64,000 bases of DNA from Nitratidesulfovibrio sp. SRB-5 (GCF_019931275.1 NZ_JAIOTY010000001.1:682001-746000); one strand, 5' to 3'. Positions 17,345-27,311 are shown, counted from the first letter of the stretch. The notes: generated by a model from the letters alone, not told the origin. Numbers and translations: made by a program.

Positions 17345-18040
17345 ATGGACTATCTGCTCGACGGCCTTGCCACCGCCTTGCGCCTGCTGGCCATGGGCGA
17401 CGCCGAAACCTTTTCCGCCGTGTGGATCACCCTTGCGGCGTCGGGAATGTCCATTGCCGCGTGCCTTGCCATCGGCGCGCCGCTGGGCTTCCTGATCGGC
17501 TACCACGACTTTCCCGGCCGCCGGGCCGTGCGCATCGCCGTGGATACGGCACTGTGCTTCCCCACCGTGGTCATCGGCCTGCTGGTGTACCTGCTGCTGT
17601 CGCGGCAGGGGCCGCTGGGCGACCTGGGGCTGCTGTTCACCATTCCCGGCATGTCCGTGGGCCTGACGCTGCTGGGGATACCCATCGTCATGGCCATGAC
17701 CGCGCTGGCGGTGGAACAGGCCGACGCGCGCCTGCGCCTGACCCTGCTCACCCTGGGGGCCGACGGGCGCCAGGTGCTCTTCGCCACCCTGTGGGAAACC
17801 CGCTACCACCTGATGCTGGCGGGGGTGGCTGCCTTCGGGCGCATCGTGTCCGAGGTGGGCATTTCCATGATGGTGGGGGGCAACATCAAATGGCACACCC
17901 GCACCATCACCACGGCCATCGCGCTGGAAACGGGCAAGGGCGACTACGCCCTGGGCATTGCCCTGGGGCTGGTGCTGCTGGCCATTGCCCTGCTGCTGAA
18001 TCTGCTGCTGGCGGGGCTGCGCAGGAGGGCGGGACGATGA
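17345..18040 (+). CDS. tupB: Tungstate ABC transporter, permease
   Basis: A 231-residue inner-membrane permease with about five to six hydrophobic segments. The EAA-type loop that docks with the ATPase is TLGADGRQVLFATLWETRYHLMLAGVAAFGR-like, around 145-175. The ending is rich in Leu and Arg. AAGGAG lies 13 bases before the ATG, with FSAVWITLAASGMSI a typical TupB N-terminus. It follows tupA across a 201-base gap with a hairpin. It overlaps tupC by ATGA. Confidence 0.9.
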   Translation: MDYLLDGLATALRLLAMGDAETFSAVWITLAASGMSIAACLAIGAPLGFLIGYHDFPGRRAVRIAVDTALCFPTVVIGLLVYLLLSRQGPLGDLGLLFTIPGMSVGLTLLGIPIVMAMTALAVEQADARLRLTLLTLGADGRQVLFATLWETRYHLMLAGVAAFGRIVSEVGISMMVGGNIKWHTRTITTAIALETGKGDYALGIALGLVLLAIALLLNLLLAGLRRRAGR

Positions 18041-18891
18041 GCGGACGCGAGGACAAGGGCGTGTCCCGGATGTCTCCCGGCAGCCGCGAGCATAATACCC
18101 CCGCCGATGATGCACATGCGGCGGTGGCGGGTGGCATGGCGGGCGGTGCCGCCAGCGAAGCGCGTCCCGAGGAAATCCACCCTGAGGCGCCGCACACCGA
18201 AGGGCCGTGTACCGGCGTGCTCTGCACCCGCTGCCACGTGCCGCTTTATCAGCTGGAGGGCGTGGTGCGCCGCCACGGCGAACGGACCGTGCTCGACGTG
18301 CCCCGGCTGGACATCGCCACCGGGGGCATCACCGGGGTGGTGGGCCCCAATGGCGGCGGCAAGTCCACGCTGTTGCGCCTGCTAGCCTTGCTGGACGCTC
18401 CCTGTCGGGGCGAGGTGCGCTTTGCGGGCGAGGCCGTGGGGCCGCTGTCCTCCGCGCGCACGGCGGACCTGCGCCGCTCGGTGACCCTGCTGCTGCAGGA
18501 ACCCTACCTGCTGCGCCGCAGCGTGTACGAGAACGTGGCCTTCGGCCTGACCATGCGCGGCGTGCGCGATACGGCGGACGCCGTGCGCGGCGCGCTGGAA
18601 CTGGTGGCCCTGGACCCGGACGTGTTCCTGCGCCGCCGCTGGTTCGAACTTTCCGGGGGCGAGGCCCAGCGCGTGGCCCTGGCCGCCCGGCTGGCCTTTT
18701 CGCCGCGCGTGCTGCTGATGGACGAACCCACGGCCAGTCTGGACGAGGACAGCGCCGCGCGCATTGCCGACGCCGCCCGCGCCGTGGCCGGGCGCGGCAC
18801 CACGGTCATCGTGGTCTCCCACGACCGCGACTGGCTGGAGCCGCTGGCGGGCCGCATCCTGAAGGTGCGGCGGGGGCAGGTGGAAGGATAG
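18037..18891 (+). CDS. tupC: Tungstate ABC transporter, ATP-binding protein
   Basis: A 284-residue ABC ATPase. Walker A is GPNGGGKST at about 103-111, the signature is LSGGEAQRVALAARL, Walker B is VLLMDEPTASLD, and the switch His is in VVSHDRDW. The start is the ATG overlapping the tupB stop. The first 65-70 residues are a low-complexity, acidic and His/Cys-containing extension (with CTGVLCTRCH) not usual for the family, so translation could also begin later. The frame stays open far upstream, but that part overlaps tupB and is a shadow. Confidence 0.9.
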   Translation: MSGREDKGVSRMSPGSREHNTPADDAHAAVAGGMAGGAASEARPEEIHPEAPHTEGPCTGVLCTRCHVPLYQLEGVVRRHGERTVLDVPRLDIATGGITGVVGPNGGGKSTLLRLLALLDAPCRGEVRFAGEAVGPLSSARTADLRRSVTLLLQEPYLLRRSVYENVAFGLTMRGVRDTADAVRGALELVALDPDVFLRRRWFELSGGEAQRVALAARLAFSPRVLLMDEPTASLDEDSAARIADAARAVAGRGTTVIVVSHDRDWLEPLAGRILKVRRGQVEG

Positions 18892-19042
18892 CCCTGCGCG
18901 GGCATGCCCGTCTGGCCGCACGTCCGTCCCGTTGCCGCCAGCCGCACACCCGCCCGTCGCATACCCGTCCGCCTGCCGTCCGGCATGGCCTCCGGGGCTT
19001 GCGGCCTCTTCACGCGCCTTTCCGCCGAAGCCTGCATAACAA

Positions 19043-19083
19043 CGCGAACGCCGCCCCTGCCATGGCATGGGGCGGCGTTCGCG
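19043..19083 (+). terminator. Terminator after tupABC
   Basis: CGCGAACGCCGCCCC pairs perfectly with GGGGCGGCGTTCGCG, and inside it TGCCA pairs with TGGCA apart from one bulged T. GTTTCGG follows. It lies 150 bases after the tupC stop. Confidence 0.75.
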
Positions 19084-19088
19084 TTTCG

Positions 19089-19372
19089 GCTTTCCGGGTG
19101 TCGGATGCCCGATGGCTGGAAACCGCGGACCGATTTTTCAGTCCGTGAAAGCCTGTTCGAAAATCTTTAGACTTTGGCGTGATTTTTCTAGAGATGGCTG
19201 TTGATGCGGGTTTGATCCGTTGCGCGATTTTCCGTGCCAGCGACGGCGGAAAATGCCGGGTATAGGCTGGGGTATTGTTTCGGAAGGAAGGTATGGGGTC
19301 GAAAAGGCGTGGGATTGGTAACAGATGAAGACCGCGCGTGCCGGAAGATCATCCTGCCAGTGCTGTCGGCAT
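19089..19372. other. Convergent gap between tupC and acs
   Basis: The sequence is somewhat less GC-rich than the genes around it. I see no gene, no strong promoter and no second hairpin that would end acs on the minus strand. Confidence 0.5.
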
Positions 19373-21550
19373 CTACACGTAGCCGTCTTCCAGCGTTGAC
19401 AAATCCCCCGTATCCCTGCCCAACTCCTCGCTGCGCAGTACCCGGCGCATGATCTTGCCGCTGCGGTTGCGGGGCAGCCCCTCGCGGAAGGACACCTCGC
19501 GGATCACCGCCACCGGCCCCAGCTCGCGCCGCACGTGTTCCACCAGTTCGGCGGCCAGGTCGTCGGCATTGACCATGGTGCCCAGCGGCGGGTGGTCGTC
19601 CACCAGCACCACGAAGGCCTTGGCCACCTCGCCGCGCAGGGCGTCGGGCACGCCGATGACCGCGCATTCCGCCACCGAGCGGTGCGAGGCCAGCGCCGCC
19701 TCCATCTCCGCCGTGCCGATGCGGTGCCCGGCGATGAGCAGCACGTCGTCGGCCCGGCCCTGGATCCAGAAGTAGCCGTCCTCGTCGCGGCGGGCCACGT
19801 CGCCGGTGCAGTACCAGCCGGGAAAGCGTTCCCAGTACAGGCGGCGATAGCTTTCGTCGTCGTTGTACACCCCGCACGACATGGCGGGCCATGGGCGTTG
19901 CAGAACCAGCAGGCCGCCGTGCCCCGGCCCCACGGGCTTGCCGTGTTCGTCCACCACGTCGGCCTCGATGCCGGGCAACGGGCGGGTGACCGAACCGGGC
20001 TTCAGCAGCGACACGGGCAGGGGGCTGAGCATGATCATGCCCGTCTCCGTCTGCCACCAGGTGTCCAGCACCGGGCAGCGCCCGCGTCCCACGTGGCGGT
20101 GGAACCACAGCCACGCTTCCGGGCTGATGGGTTCGCCCACCGTGCCCAGCAGGCGCAGGGTGGTCAGGTCGTGCCGGGCCACGTGCTGGGCGCCGTGGCG
20201 CATCAGCATGCGCACCAGGGTGGGCGCGGTGTACAGGATGGTGATGCCCAGGCGTTCCACCATGGACCACACCCGCCCCGGTTCCGGGTACAGGGGGTGC
20301 CCTTCGTACAGCACCGTGGTGGTGCCCGCCATGAGCGGCCCGTACACCACGTAGCTGTGCCCGGTGATCCAGCCCGGTTCCGCCGTGCACCAGAAGATGT
20401 CCGTGGGCTTCACGTCGAACACCCAGCGCATGGTGCGGTGCACCCCCACCATGTAGCCGCCGTGGGCGTGCACGTGGCCCTTGGGCTTGCCCGTGGTGCC
20501 GGAGGTGTACAGCAGGAACAGCGGGTCGGTGCTGTCCATGATTTCGGTAAGCGCCTCGTGGTGCTGGCCGCGCACGGCATCGTGGTACCAGATGTCGCGC
20601 CCTTCGGTCATGGGGGTTTCCACGTGGGCGCGGTGCACCACCACCATGTGGCGCACCCCGGCGGCAAGGTCGGGCGGCAGGGTGGCCACGGCCTCGTCGG
20701 CAATGGGTTTCAGCGGGATGACCCGGCCATTGCGGTAGAAGCCGTCCACCGTGACGATGACGGCGGGGCGGGCGTCCTCCATGCGGTCGCGCAGCGAACG
20801 GGCGGAAAAGCCGCCGAACACCGTGGAATGCACCGCGCCGATCTTGGCGGCGGCCAGCATGGCGAACACCGTTTCCGGCAGGGGCGGCATGTAGATGATC
20901 ACCCGGTCGCCCTTGCCCACGCCCAGGCCGCGCAGCGCGTTGGCCAGGCGGTTCACCTCGCGGTATAGCTGATAGTAGGTGAAGCTGCGCGTGTCGCCGG
21001 ATTCGCCTTCCCAGATCAGGGCCAGGCGGTTCTTGGTGCCGGTTTCGATGTGCCGGTCCAGCGCGTTGTGCACGATGTTGCAGCGCGCGCCGGTGAACCA
21101 GCGGTGGAAGGGGGCGTTGCTGCCGTCGTGCACTGCGTCCCAGCGGCGGAACCACTCCAGTTCTTCCGCCGCCTCTTCCCAGTAGCCGTCGGGGTCGGCG
21201 GCGGCGCGGGCGCGGGCGCGGGCCACGTCCTGCGGATTGACCACAGCCCCGGCCACCACCTGGGGCAGGGGGCGGAACACGCGTTCCTCGCGCAGCAGGG
21301 CGTCTATGGTGCCGCCGGTAAAGGGCATATCCCTTGCGGGCCGGTCGGGCAGGTCGGGCCGGTCGGGCAGGTCGGGCAGGACAGGCAGGACAGGCAGACC
21401 GGGCAGGACAGGCAGGCCGGTCTGCGCGGTGTGTTCTGTCGGCGCGCCGGAAGCAACGTCGGGCAGCACGTCGGGACCGATGCCGGGCGCGGTGTGGGCC
21501 GGGGTGCCCGGCACTGCGGGAGGCTGTGCGGAATGTTTGCGGCGCGGCAT
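19373..21550 (-). CDS. acs: Acetyl-CoA synthetase (AMP-forming)
   Basis: Activates acetate to acetyl-CoA with ATP via acetyl-AMP. The 725 residues include the ATP-binding YTSGTTGKPKG near 349-359, the TWWQTETG adenylate motif, the GRADDVLLIAGHRIGTAEME hinge and the C-terminal RSGKIMRR, whose Lys (about 699) is the acetylation-controlled catalytic residue. The first 70 residues are an unusual low-complexity run of Pro, Leu and Asp encoded by a short GC-rich DNA repeat (21330-21420), before the family's normal beginning. The gene starts one base after the stop of a LytTR response regulator, which suggests an operon and probably control by or with it. Confidence 0.94.
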   Translation of the reverse strand: MPRRKHSAQPPAVPGTPAHTAPGIGPDVLPDVASGAPTEHTAQTGLPVLPGLPVLPVLPDLPDRPDLPDRPARDMPFTGGTIDALLREERVFRPLPQVVAGAVVNPQDVARARARAAADPDGYWEEAAEELEWFRRWDAVHDGSNAPFHRWFTGARCNIVHNALDRHIETGTKNRLALIWEGESGDTRSFTYYQLYREVNRLANALRGLGVGKGDRVIIYMPPLPETVFAMLAAAKIGAVHSTVFGGFSARSLRDRMEDARPAVIVTVDGFYRNGRVIPLKPIADEAVATLPPDLAAGVRHMVVVHRAHVETPMTEGRDIWYHDAVRGQHHEALTEIMDSTDPLFLLYTSGTTGKPKGHVHAHGGYMVGVHRTMRWVFDVKPTDIFWCTAEPGWITGHSYVVYGPLMAGTTTVLYEGHPLYPEPGRVWSMVERLGITILYTAPTLVRMLMRHGAQHVARHDLTTLRLLGTVGEPISPEAWLWFHRHVGRGRCPVLDTWWQTETGMIMLSPLPVSLLKPGSVTRPLPGIEADVVDEHGKPVGPGHGGLLVLQRPWPAMSCGVYNDDESYRRLYWERFPGWYCTGDVARRDEDGYFWIQGRADDVLLIAGHRIGTAEMEAALASHRSVAECAVIGVPDALRGEVAKAFVVLVDDHPPLGTMVNADDLAAELVEHVRRELGPVAVIREVSFREGLPRNRSGKIMRRVLRSEELGRDTGDLSTLEDGYV
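21330..21420. repeat. Short GC-rich repeat inside the 5' end of acs
   Basis: Units close to GGGCAGGTCGGGC and GGACAGGCA alternate many times. They encode the Pro/Leu/Asp-rich stretch near residues 45-72 of acetyl-CoA synthetase. Most members of the family lack this segment, so it looks like a slippage-grown insertion. Confidence 0.65.
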
Positions 21551-21551
21551 G

Positions 21552-22628
21552 CTAAAGCCCCAGTATCTCTTTCAGTTCGCCCAGCCGCCTGCGGCTGATG
21601 GGCAGTTCGATGCGGGTGCGGCCCATGGTGCGCAGCATGCAGTTGCCGCCCGGCACCGAGGCAATTTCCGTCACCATGTCCAGGTTCACCAGGTACTTGC
21701 GGTGCACGCGGAAGAAGCGGTGCGGGCGCAGTCTGCCTTCCAGCACCTTCAGCCGGTACGAGGTCAGGTACTTGTCGGTGGAGGTGTGCACGTAGCTGTA
21801 GTCCTCGTAGGCTTCCACGAAGACGATTTCGTTGTACGGCACCAGAATGGTGGTGCCGTCCTGGGTGATGGCCAGCTTGCCGATTTCCACCGGGCGGAAG
21901 CGGCTGGTGTAGTCCCACGCGGACCCCAGGGCCGAAAGAAAGCTGTCCTGTTCTTCGTCGCCCAGCGCCAGTTGCAGGGTCTGGACCGGGGGGCCGTCCT
22001 CCGGATTGCCGGGGGCATGCCCGTCATCGCGCCATTCTTCGTGCCAGCCGTCCTGCCAACTGCCCAGCGGTTCGATGTCGCCGGAAGCGATGGCCGCGCG
22101 CACGGCTGACGGGGCAGCAAGGGCCGGGGTGGCCTGCGATGGTGCGGGACCGCCCGCAGGCTGCGGCGCGGGCTGGTCGGCCTGCGGCTGCTGGGGGGGC
22201 TGGGCCTGATGCGGTTCGCGCCAGCGGGCCGCCGGTTCCGGGGCCAGCCGGAAGTTGGCGCGGAACTGGTCCAGCCGTCCCACGGTGCGCTGAAAGCGTT
22301 CGTCCGGGCAGGGAAAGATGAGGTAGTCGGTGGCGTCCAGATCGAAGGCCTCGAAGGCCAGCTTCTCGTCCCCGGCAATGAACACCAGCGCCGGGCGGTC
22401 GCGGCGGCCCAGCAGGCGGCGGGCCAGTTCCATACCCGAGGTTTCGCCGCCAAGGTCCACGCCGGTGAAGAACACCCCGTAGGGCAGGGCGTCGAGCAGG
22501 GCCCAGGCCTCCTCGCCGTCCACGGCCTCGCCCAGCACGCGCAGGAAGGGCACGGACGCCAGCATGCGGCGCAGGCGTTGGCGCACTTCCGGGTCGGGGT
22601 GGGCGAGCAGGGTGTTCAGGCGCGTCAT
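21552..22628 (-). CDS. LytTR-family response regulator
   Basis: A 358-residue regulator with an N-terminal receiver-like domain (LNTLLAHPDPEVRQRLRRML to about 120). The usual phosphoacceptor region reads GVFFTGVDLGG. A Pro/Gln/Ala-rich linker of some 90 residues follows, then a C-terminal LytTR DNA-binding domain from about 260 (IVFVEAYEDYSYVHT, FFRVHRKYLVNLDMV, ELPISRRRLGELKEIL). The start is chosen at MTRLNTLLAHPD, since upstream codons are Pro/His/Arg-rich. No clear ribosome-binding site is seen. Position directly before acs suggests a link to acetate metabolism; that is inference. Confidence 0.87.
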   Translation of the reverse strand: MTRLNTLLAHPDPEVRQRLRRMLASVPFLRVLGEAVDGEEAWALLDALPYGVFFTGVDLGGETSGMELARRLLGRRDRPALVFIAGDEKLAFEAFDLDATDYLIFPCPDERFQRTVGRLDQFRANFRLAPEPAARWREPHQAQPPQQPQADQPAPQPAGGPAPSQATPALAAPSAVRAAIASGDIEPLGSWQDGWHEEWRDDGHAPGNPEDGPPVQTLQLALGDEEQDSFLSALGSAWDYTSRFRPVEIGKLAITQDGTTILVPYNEIVFVEAYEDYSYVHTSTDKYLTSYRLKVLEGRLRPHRFFRVHRKYLVNLDMVTEIASVPGGNCMLRTMGRTRIELPISRRRLGELKEILGL

Positions 22629-23171
22629 ATGCGATCGTGGTGTAACCGTGGCGTGACCGTGGTGTGAGTGCGGTAACCGCCCGGGGGCTGCGGGGACCGT
22701 GAGGGGCCGTGGGCGCCGGAGTGCTGCCGTTGTGCTGGCCGGGAAGGCCGTGGGCGGACCGTACGGGAAAGCCCAGGCGGCCCCCGGCAACCGGAATCCG
22801 CCAGCCGTAATCAGTCAGCCGTAATCTGCCAGCCGGAATCTGTTCGGCGTGGCCGCGCCCGTGCGCCCGGAGCCGTGCCTTTCACCCCGCACTGTACATG
22901 CGCCACGGGAATCTGAAAAGGGGCGGCAGGTTGCGCGCGGCAAGGTTGTGTGAACAACCATGCAGCATGGTGCAACGCCCCGCTCGCGTAGCGGGACGGC
23001 GCAAACGGAAGCGGGGGCCCCGCGTCGCACGGGGCCCCCGCAGGGGGCGGGCATGGGGCGCACGGACCGTGCGCGCGGAGCGGGGGCTCCACACCCAGGG
23101 AGGTGGACCGTTGGCGCACGGCCCGCCATGCCCGTCGGCAGTTTCTGGTTTTGGTGAAGCGGAGTTCTGCG
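22629..23171. other. Gap between the LytTR gene and the chemoreceptor gene
   Basis: No gene is visible. CGTGGTGTAACCGTGGCGTG-type short repeats lie at 22632-22670, just upstream of the LytTR start. GGTTGT-GTG-AACAACC near 22943-22959 is a small dyad. The terminator at 23011-23041 is listed separately. Confidence 0.5.
23011..23041 (-). terminator. Terminator after the chemoreceptor gene
   Basis: GCGGGGGCCCC pairs perfectly with GGGGCCCCCGC around a nine-base loop. Read on the minus strand, TTCCGTTTGC follows. It lies 131 bases behind the chemoreceptor stop. Confidence 0.65.
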
Positions 23172-25196
23172 TCAGTTCTGCATGGCGGCGACAATGGCCG
23201 CCAAATCCGCGCTCATGCGGCGCACGTCGTCCATGGCGGCCCCGATGCCGCGCAGGGCTGCCCCGGTTTCGTCGGCGGCACCGCGAATCTCGGTGGTGGA
23301 CCGGGCGATCTGCTCACTGGCGGCGGACTGCTGCTCGCTGGCCGTGGCGATGGCCCGCACCCGGTCCGCCGTGTCCGTGGCGATGTGGTGGATGGCCGCC
23401 AGTGCCTCGCCCGCGCCCGAGGCCAGTTGCGTGGCCCGTCCCACGATGGCCGTGGTTTCTTCCGTGGCGCGCACGCTGCGACCGGAACTTTCCCGGATGG
23501 CCCGCACGAATTCCTCCACCTCGCGGGTGGCGGTCATGGTCTTTTCGGCCAGCTTGCGCACCTCGTCGGCCACCACGGCAAATCCGCGCCCGGCGTCACC
23601 GGCGCGGGCCGCCTCGATGGCGGCGTTGAGCGCCAGCAGGTTGGTCTGGTCCGCGATGTCGCTGATGACCCCGGCAATGCGTCCGATGCCCTCGGCCTTG
23701 CCCGCCAGGTCGCCCATTTCGGCGCGCAGGTTGCGGGCCGTCTCGTCCACCTCGGCAATGGCGGCCACGGCCCGCTGCACCACCTCGCGTCCTTCGGCGG
23801 CGCGGCGCAGGGCCTCGTCGGCGGACCCGGCCGCATCGGTGGCCCCGCGCGCCACCTCGGCCACGGTGGCGTTCATCTGTTCCACGGCCACGGAAACCTC
23901 GGCGGTGCGGGCCTGCTGCATGTCCGACCGGCGCAGCGATTCGCGCACGCTCTCGTCCACCCGGCGCGCGGCGTCCACCACGTCGCCGCCTACCCGGCCC
24001 GCGTTGTCGGCGGCCTCGGCCAGGGCCTCGTTGCGTTCCATGACCAGCCGTTGCTGGCGGCGCAGTTCGGAAACGTCCACCAGACAGGCCATGACCCCCA
24101 GAGGGTTGCCGTCCAGGTCGTGCACGGGGCAGGCGGTCATGTCCGCGCCGCGCTCGCCCTCGTCGTCCAGGGGCAGGTCGGCCCGGCGCAATTGGTTGCG
24201 GCGCAGGGCGTCGTCACAGATGGCGGCGGCATGCGGGGTGGGCAGGGCGCGCGCTCCGGGCTGCCCCACCAGTGACGCACCGGTGCCGCCTCGTCCCGAC
24301 AGCGCGGCCAGGGAGTCGTTGGCCCATTGCACCGTGCCGTCGGTGTTCAGGATGACGCAGGGCACCGGCAGGCTGCGCAGCACCCCCTGGGCAAAGCCGA
24401 TGCGTTGGCGGATCTGGGCCACCATGGCCCGCATGGCGCCCACAAGGGTGCCCACCTCGCCGGAAAAGGCGCGGGCCTCGTCCTCGGCAAGATCGTCGTA
24501 GCGGCCCCCTTCCACGGCGCGGGCGTAGGCGGTGGCCCGGTCCAGCGGGCGCACGATGGCCCGCACGATGGCCCAGCCAAGCAGCAGCAAGGCGGCCACC
24601 ACTCCGGCGGACAGCAGCAGCACCTGGGTGCGCCCGGCGGCCAGGTCATGCTCGAAGCGGGCCAGGCTTTCGGCGTACGAGGCATCGGCGTGGGTCACCA
24701 GCGCGTCGAAATGCTTGCGCGAGGCCTCGGCCAGCGGCGTTGCGGACGCCTGGTACTGGGGGTAGCGCTGGTGCCGTTCCGCCGGGGGCAGCTTGGCAAG
24801 CCCCCGCACGAAGACCATGCCGTCCTCCACGAACTGCATGGTGGAATCCTCGGCCTCGGCCACCTTGCGCCGGACCTCGTCGTTGTCGGCGGCGCGGTTC
24901 AGGGCGCGGAAGCCCTCGCGGATGGAGGCGGCGGTGTGCTCCAGCCCGGCCAGGTCCTTTTCCAGGTTGCTGCCCAGCATGATGTTGCGGGTAAGGCGGC
25001 TGACGTAGTTCAGATCCTTGCCGATGGACAGCGTGGCGACCTTGCCCGCCAGGCTGTGCTGGGTCACCCGGGTGAAGTCCGCGCGGATGGCGCTCATGGC
25101 GTGCAGGGCGATGGCCGCCACCAGGCCTGTGGCCACGATGCCGCAGGCGGCAAGCAGCAGGATGCGGGCGCGGACACTGGACAGCCGGTGTGACAT
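23172..25196 (-). CDS. Methyl-accepting chemotaxis protein with PAS domain
   Basis: A 674-residue chemoreceptor. A first membrane helix lies at about 11-32, a helical periplasmic domain of about 160 residues follows (four-helix-bundle type, rich in Ala, Leu and Glu), and a second helix is near 194-212. HAMP, a PAS domain ([19 protein letters not shown]) and the signalling hairpin [21 protein letters not shown] come next. There is no C-terminal CheR-binding pentapeptide. The start is the second of two close ATGs, since AAGGAG abuts the first and lies six bases before the second. The ligand is unknown. Confidence 0.92.
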   Translation of the reverse strand: MSHRLSSVRARILLLAACGIVATGLVAAIALHAMSAIRADFTRVTQHSLAGKVATLSIGKDLNYVSRLTRNIMLGSNLEKDLAGLEHTAASIREGFRALNRAADNDEVRRKVAEAEDSTMQFVEDGMVFVRGLAKLPPAERHQRYPQYQASATPLAEASRKHFDALVTHADASYAESLARFEHDLAAGRTQVLLLSAGVVAALLLLGWAIVRAIVRPLDRATAYARAVEGGRYDDLAEDEARAFSGEVGTLVGAMRAMVAQIRQRIGFAQGVLRSLPVPCVILNTDGTVQWANDSLAALSGRGGTGASLVGQPGARALPTPHAAAICDDALRRNQLRRADLPLDDEGERGADMTACPVHDLDGNPLGVMACLVDVSELRRQQRLVMERNEALAEAADNAGRVGGDVVDAARRVDESVRESLRRSDMQQARTAEVSVAVEQMNATVAEVARGATDAAGSADEALRRAAEGREVVQRAVAAIAEVDETARNLRAEMGDLAGKAEGIGRIAGVISDIADQTNLLALNAAIEAARAGDAGRGFAVVADEVRKLAEKTMTATREVEEFVRAIRESSGRSVRATEETTAIVGRATQLASGAGEALAAIHHIATDTADRVRAIATASEQQSAASEQIARSTTEIRGAADETGAALRGIGAAMDDVRRMSADLAAIVAAMQN

Positions 25197-25422
25197 GGAC
25201 ATCTCCTTGCGGGTGGGGTGCACGAACGGACTCCAGTAGTCAGCAAGGGCCGTGCCATGTCCAGGGTTCCAGAAACGACGGGATGTTGCAACGCGGAAGA
25301 GGGGTGGCGGAGCCGCGCAAAGGCCCCTTTGGGTGCCTCCTGGAGATTGCAGGTGTTGCTTCGAGTTTGCAGCGGCCACTTCCGGTTATCAGGGCGGCGC
25401 ACGCCCGCGCCAGTCCAACGTG

Positions 25423-25464
25423 AAGGCCCCCGCGTCGCTTCCGGGGAAGGACGGCGGGGGCCTT
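25423..25464 (-). terminator. Hairpin between the permease and chemoreceptor genes
   Basis: AAGGCCCCCGC (25423-25433) pairs with GCGGGGGCCTT (25454-25464), and GTC and TTCC stems continue inside. It follows the permease stop (minus strand) by about 57 bases and probably separates the transporter operon from the chemoreceptor. The remaining bases of the 25197-25520 gap show no gene. Confidence 0.65.
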
Positions 25465-25520
25465 GTGAGCGTCAAAGGAGCAGGTGCCCGCGGTGCATGG
25501 CGCGCGGTGCGCCGCGTGCG

Positions 25521-27311
25521 TCACATGCGCAGGCTGACCTTTTCCGGCGACAGCCTGCGTTCCAGCCGCGCCGCGAATACCGACATGGAGTAGCAGCAGA
25601 TGAAGTAGAGGAAGGCCACCGTGCCGTAGATTTCCATGGGGTGGATCATCAGGCGGTTGTTGATGCCCTGGGCCACGAAGGTCAGTTCCAGCACGCCCAG
25701 CACGAAGGCCAGCGAGGTGTCCTTGAAGATGGCGATGAACTGGCCCACGATGGCGGGAATCATCTGTTTCAGCGCCTGGGGCAGCACGATCTTGCGCATG
25801 GCCTGCAGGTAGGTGAGGCCCGTGGAGTAGGCCGCCTCCACCTGACCGGCCGGAATGTTCTGGATGCCGGTGCGCACGATTTCGGCAAGGTAGGCCCCGG
25901 TAAAGGCCGTCAGCGCCCATGTGGCCGACCAGAACACGTTCAGCGTGGTGCCGAACATGACCGGGATGAAGAAGTACACCCAGAAGATGACGATGATCAG
26001 CGGGTTGCCGCGAATCAGCTCGATGTACAGCAGGCAGGGGATGCGGAACACCCGGTTGGACGACGAGCGCCCCACGCCCACGGCAAGCCCGATGAAGAAG
26101 CTGACCGAAATGGCGATGACGGCCATCAGCAGCGAATAGGCAAGGCCGCCAAGGCCCAGGAACATCTCGTCCGGCCGCCCGGTGGGAAAGTGCCAGATGA
26201 GCAGGGAGCGCAGGTTTTCGAACACCACGTGCCACTGAAAGCCCAGCAGCCCCTTGCCCACCGAATAGAGCAGCCCGGCCAGCATCGCCACGAACAACCC
26301 CTTGCCCGTCAGCGCGGCGGCGCGGGCGGCGTGACCGCCCAACTGGTGCAGCATGGCCGCCAGCGGGGTGTAGGTGGTCTCGGCGGCGGCGCGGCGGCGG
26401 GCCCGCAGGGCGCGGGTGACGGGCCGGATGAACATGCGGCGGATGAGCCCCAGGGGCGTCAGCAGCGCGCCCACCACCAGCACCGGAATCGATCGGCCGG
26501 GGGCGGTGTCGAGCCGCATGCGTCCGTTCACCCCGTTGAGGATGAACGAGATTATCAGCGACAGCGAAAGGTACAGCACCGTGGCGGCGCTGGTGGCCTC
26601 GAAGCCCTTGAAGGTCAGCGATTCCACCTGCTGGGCATGCCAGGTAAGTTCCGCCACGCCCACCACCATGGCCAGCGACGAGTTCTTCATGTTGTTCAGG
26701 AACTCGCTGCCCAGCGGCGGAATGATGGCCCGGAACGCCAGCGGCAGGATGATGGTGCGCAGCACCTGGAAATAGGACAGGCCCGAGGAGTAGGCCGCTT
26801 CCAGCAGCCCCTTGGGGATGGACTGGAGCCCGGCGCGGATGACTTCGGCCATGAACGAGGCGGTGTAGATGGACAGGCCGATGGTGGCGCACCAGAATTC
26901 GAACTGGATGGAGAACAGCGCCTCGCGCGCGTTGTCGGGCAGAATGGCCGGAAAGGCGAAATACCAGAAGAACAGCTGGATGAGCAGTGGCGTGTTGCGG
27001 AAGAATTCGATGACGCAGGTGGCCGTGGCACGTAGCGGGCGGAACAGCGAGAGCCGCGCAAGGCCCAGCATGGTGCCCAGCAGCAGCGCAAGGGCCGAAC
27101 TGATCAGCGAGATGCGCACCGTGTTGGCAAGGCCCTTCAGGATTTCCGCGCCCATGACCACGCCGTAGGTCTCGTTGCGCGTGAAGAGCATGCTCCACTT
27201 GAATTCGTAGCCGAAGTCGAAGACCCAGCCGCAGTAGTAGATGGCGAACGTCGCCAGCGAGATGAGGACCGCGTTCTGGACCCAGGTCTTTTCCAGCCAG
27301 TATCGGATCAT
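25521..27311 (-). CDS. Polar amino-acid ABC transporter, fused double permease
   Basis: A 596-residue membrane protein holding two complete permease units of the His/Glu/Gln family in one chain. Each unit has the family's EAA loop: EAAYSSGLSYFQVLRTIILPLAFRAIIPPL near 180-210 and EAAYSTGLTYLQAMRKIVLPQALKQMIPAI near 497-527. A basic linker (RRMFIRPVTRALRARRRAAAETTY) near 300-330 joins them. In most bacteria these are two separate genes. It starts after MIRYWLEKTW at 27311; upstream codons are low-complexity. It is downstream of the ATPase and binding-protein genes on the same strand. Confidence 0.9.
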   Translation of the reverse strand: MIRYWLEKTWVQNAVLISLATFAIYYCGWVFDFGYEFKWSMLFTRNETYGVVMGAEILKGLANTVRISLISSALALLLGTMLGLARLSLFRPLRATATCVIEFFRNTPLLIQLFFWYFAFPAILPDNAREALFSIQFEFWCATIGLSIYTASFMAEVIRAGLQSIPKGLLEAAYSSGLSYFQVLRTIILPLAFRAIIPPLGSEFLNNMKNSSLAMVVGVAELTWHAQQVESLTFKGFEATSAATVLYLSLSLIISFILNGVNGRMRLDTAPGRSIPVLVVGALLTPLGLIRRMFIRPVTRALRARRRAAAETTYTPLAAMLHQLGGHAARAAALTGKGLFVAMLAGLLYSVGKGLLGFQWHVVFENLRSLLIWHFPTGRPDEMFLGLGGLAYSLLMAVIAISVSFFIGLAVGVGRSSSNRVFRIPCLLYIELIRGNPLIIVIFWVYFFIPVMFGTTLNVFWSATWALTAFTGAYLAEIVRTGIQNIPAGQVEAAYSTGLTYLQAMRKIVLPQALKQMIPAIVGQFIAIFKDTSLAFVLGVLELTFVAQGINNRLMIHPMEIYGTVAFLYFICCYSMSVFAARLERRLSPEKVSLRM

